Origin: Bog-756 sp035949055
GTDB lineage: Bacteria > Actinomycetota > Acidimicrobiia > Acidimicrobiales > RAAP-2
Direction of reading: 5' to 3'
Assembly: GCA_035949055.1 (NCBI GenBank)
Contig: DASZIO010000031.1
Coordinates: 1 to 61,047 of the forward strand
DNA: 61,047 bases
The position numbers were made by a program, and so were the translations under genes. This document shows, in pieces, positions 59,406 to 61,047 of the stretch (position 1 is the stretch's first letter; every line of letters begins with the position of its first letter). The notes beneath the pieces were generated by a model that worked only from the letters and a program-made list of their open reading frames with translations, was not told where the DNA came from and did not search any database.

Positions 59406-60434
59406 ATGGGCCGCGCCCTCGAGGCCGCCGAACCGGTTCGCGGCCTGACCGCTCCCAACCCGTCGGTGGGCGCCGCGGTGCGGGCGGACGTCGACGGGCG
59501 CGAAGCCTGGTTCGTCGGAGCCACCGCGCCGCCCGGAGGGCCGCATGCCGAGGTCGTCGCCCTGCGGGCCGCCGGTGGCGCGGCCCGATCCGCCACGATG
59601 TACGTGACACTCGAACCGTGCCCCCATGAGGGTCAGACGCCGCCCTGCACCAACGCCATCATCGCCTCGGGGATCGCCCGGGTGGTGGTCGGGGTGGAGG
59701 ACCCCGATCCACACGTCGCCGGACGCGGCATCGAGGCGCTGCGGGCGGGCGGTCTGCAGGTCGACGTCGGGGTCGAGGCCGGCCCGGTCGCCGACCAGCT
59801 GTCCGGCTACCTCAAGCACCGCCGGACAGGTCGACCCGGGGTCACCCTCAAGTTGGCCGCCACCCTCGACGGGTTCGTCGCGGCGGCCGACGGCAGCAGC
59901 CGCTGGATCACCGGCCCCGTGGCGCGCCTCGACGTCCACCGGATGCGAGCCTGCGCCGACGCGCTGCTGGTCGGGGCGGGAACGGTCCGGGCCGACGACC
60001 CGTCCCTCACCGTGCGGCTTCCACTCGACGATCCCTATTTCCGCCGACCCGACCAGCAGCCGGCCAGGGTGGTCCTCGGGCGGGCACCGCCGGGTGCCGC
60101 GCTCCGGCCGGCGATCGAGCTCCAAGGTGACCTCGGCGAGGTGCTCGACGAGCTCGGGCGCCGGGGAGTCCTCGAGCTCTTGGTCGAGGGTGGCGCGACG
60201 GTGGCACACGCCTTCCACCGCGAGGGTCTGGTGGATCGCTACGTGCTGTATCTGGCCCCGGCACTGCTCGGTGGCGACGACGGGCGACCCCTGTTCGCCG
60301 GGCCCGGGGCACCGAGCGTCGCCGACCTCTGGCGGGGCCGGATGCACTCGGTGACTAGCCTGGAGGGTGATCTACGGGTCGATTTGCTACCTGGTGCCCC
60401 TCCGGGCGAGGCAGTGGGCCCCAGAAATACCTAA
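59406..60434 (+). CDS. ribD: Bifunctional riboflavin-pathway deaminase/reductase RibD
   Basis: RibD deaminates and reduces the first pyrimidine intermediates of riboflavin synthesis. The N-terminal CDA-like domain (about 1–130) has APNPSVGAAV, GGPHAEVVAL (zinc His and catalytic Glu) and YVTLEPCPHEGQTPPCTNAI (zinc cysteines). The reductase domain (about 135–342) has RPGVTLKLAATLDGFVA, RWITGPVARLDVHRMRA, DALLVGAGTVRADDP and LLVEGGATVAHAF. The usual GWH turn before the zinc His is replaced by VGATAPPGG. ATG 59406 lies 44 bp after rpe. Confidence 0.95.
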   Translation: MGRALEAAEPVRGLTAPNPSVGAAVRADVDGREAWFVGATAPPGGPHAEVVALRAAGGAARSATMYVTLEPCPHEGQTPPCTNAIIASGIARVVVGVEDPDPHVAGRGIEALRAGGLQVDVGVEAGPVADQLSGYLKHRRTGRPGVTLKLAATLDGFVAAADGSSRWITGPVARLDVHRMRACADALLVGAGTVRADDPSLTVRLPLDDPYFRRPDQQPARVVLGRAPPGAALRPAIELQGDLGEVLDELGRRGVLELLVEGGATVAHAFHREGLVDRYVLYLAPALLGGDDGRPLFAGPGAPSVADLWRGRMHSVTSLEGDLRVDLLPGAPPGEAVGPRNT

Positions 60435-60491
60435 GGCCCGCTCCCGGGGGGCCGACATAGAAGAAGGTGCGCACGGCGGCAAGGCCCGCTC
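60433..60491. repeat. Direct repeat AAGGCCCGCTC flanking the ribD–ribB junction
   Basis: AAGGCCCGCTC occurs at 60433–60443 (overlapping the ribD stop) and 60481–60491, a 48-bp period. The second copy runs into the hairpin at 60488–60503. Confidence 0.55.
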
Positions 60492-60503
60492 GCCGGGGCG
60501 AGC
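60488..60503 (+). promoter_or_regulatory. Hairpin upstream of ribB/ribAB
   Basis: GCTCGC pairs with GCGAGC around CGGG, a stable 6-bp stem with a tetraloop. It lies 8 bases before GTG 60512 and 41 bases before ATG 60545. It does not resemble the FMN riboswitch core. Confidence 0.4.
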
Positions 60504-60544
60504 CTACGAAAGTGGACCAGTTGAGCCGAACAGAGTCGAACGAG

Positions 60545-61047
60545 ATGCGCACAGCAGAGGGTGACCGGGTGTCGACGCCGTTCTCCTCGGTCGAGGACGC
60601 CATCTCGGCCATCGCCCGAGGGGAGATCGTCGTCGTCGTCGACGACGAGGACCGCGAGAACGAGGGCGACCTGATCATGGCCGCCGACGCGGTCACCCCG
60701 GAGAAAATCGCCTTCTTCCTCGCCCACACCTCTGGTCTCATCTGTGTGCCCTTGACTCCGGAACGAGTCGAGCACCTCGAGCTGCCGCTCATGGTCACGG
60801 CGAACACCGAGGTGCAGCGGACCGCGTTCACCGTGAGCGTCGACTACCGCCACGGCACCTCCACGGGTATCTCCGCCGCCGATCGCGCCGCCACCATCAA
60901 GGCGCTGGCCGACCCCCACATCCGGCCCTCCGATCTCAACCGGCCCGGTCACATCTTCCCGCTCCGGTACCGGCCCGGTGGCGTCCTGAAGCGCGCCGGC
61001 CACACCGAGGCCGCCGTCGACCTGGCCCGGGCGGCGGGGATGTCACC
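60545..61047 (+). CDS. ribB: 3,4-Dihydroxy-2-butanone 4-phosphate synthase (RibB or RibAB), 3' truncated by window edge
   Basis: RibB turns ribulose-5-phosphate into the four-carbon unit of riboflavin. The visible 167 residues contain SSVEDAISAIARGEIVVVVDDEDRENEGDLIMAAD split across the first strands, HTSGLICVPL, the acidic DDEDRENEGDL metal site, HGTSTGISAADRAATI and RPGHIFPLRYRPGGVLKRAGHTEAAVDLARAAG. Most actinobacterial versions continue into a GTP cyclohydrolase II (RibA) domain, which would lie beyond the window. ATG 60545 is used; GTG 60512 is in frame upstream. Confidence 0.92.
   Translation, partial: MRTAEGDRVSTPFSSVEDAISAIARGEIVVVVDDEDRENEGDLIMAADAVTPEKIAFFLAHTSGLICVPLTPERVEHLELPLMVTANTEVQRTAFTVSVDYRHGTSTGISAADRAATIKALADPHIRPSDLNRPGHIFPLRYRPGGVLKRAGHTEAAVDLARAAGMS

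Overview
The window is about 61 kb of very GC-rich DNA, densely packed with genes. Gene order and content point to the Actinomycetota, probably a deep-branching class such as Acidimicrobiia (inference). The signs are an ftsZ–pgeF–yggS–sepF–yggT–divIVA division cluster, a DksA/TraR–lspA–rluD block, mihF–gmk–rpoZ–coaBC–metK–priA, a bacterial proteasome activator (Bpa), DUF3151, an ATPase-degenerate PriA and a menaquinone pathway. I see no rRNA, tRNA, insertion sequence, prophage or CRISPR array.

Layout. 1–3.9 kb: end of ftsZ and the division/wall-growth genes. 4.1–6.4 kb: a Lys/Ala-tailed DksA-like protein, lipoprotein signal peptidase and RluD-type pseudouridine synthase. 6.4–9.4 kb: a sigma-70 factor, a histidine phosphatase, an Rrf2 regulator and an orphan protein. 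9.6–18.0 kb (minus strand): dnaE, bpa, an alkaline-phosphatase-fold protein, an orphan protein and a DUF255 thioredoxin-like protein. 18.1–24.7 kb: a short-chain dehydrogenase and the menaquinone genes menE, menB, menA, menH and menD on alternating strands. 24.7–32.7 kb: an LCP wall-polymer ligase, a carotenoid oxygenase, tyrS, DUF3151, a lipoprotein, a flavin reductase, small proteins, a cysteine-cluster protein and an Nfu-type Fe-S protein. 32.9–48.5 kb: one long plus-strand run of a prepilin peptidase, aroC-K-B-Q, an M24 peptidase, efp, nusB and the whole UMP pathway pyrR-B-C-carA-carB-pyrD-pyrF. 48.5–51.0 kb: a minus-strand 5-oxoprolinase operon. 51.2–61.0 kb: mihF, gmk, rpoZ, coaBC, metK, priA, def, fmt, rpe, ribD and the start of ribB/ribAB.

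Most of this is housekeeping, and I found no convincing new multi-gene defence or secondary-metabolism system. The most informative signals are regulatory or translational. A textbook PyrR-binding RNA hairpin pairs with the Shine-Dalgarno sequence of pyrR. The gmk gene has no ATG, GTG or TTG start before its P-loop and probably starts at a CTG overlapping the upstream stop. Ten genes carry a TAnnnT box 6–8 bases before the start codon, as expected for leaderless mRNAs, and this settles several start sites. A 14-bp direct repeat sits immediately before metK, and a pair of DnaA-box-like sites lies upstream of dnaE.

Translational coupling is heavy. Four-base GTGA or ATGA overlaps join pgeF/yggS, lspA/rluD, aroK/aroB, aroB/aroQ, pyrR/pyrB, pyrC/carA, carB/pyrD, pxpA/pxpBC, fmt/rpe and the DUF255/orphan pair.
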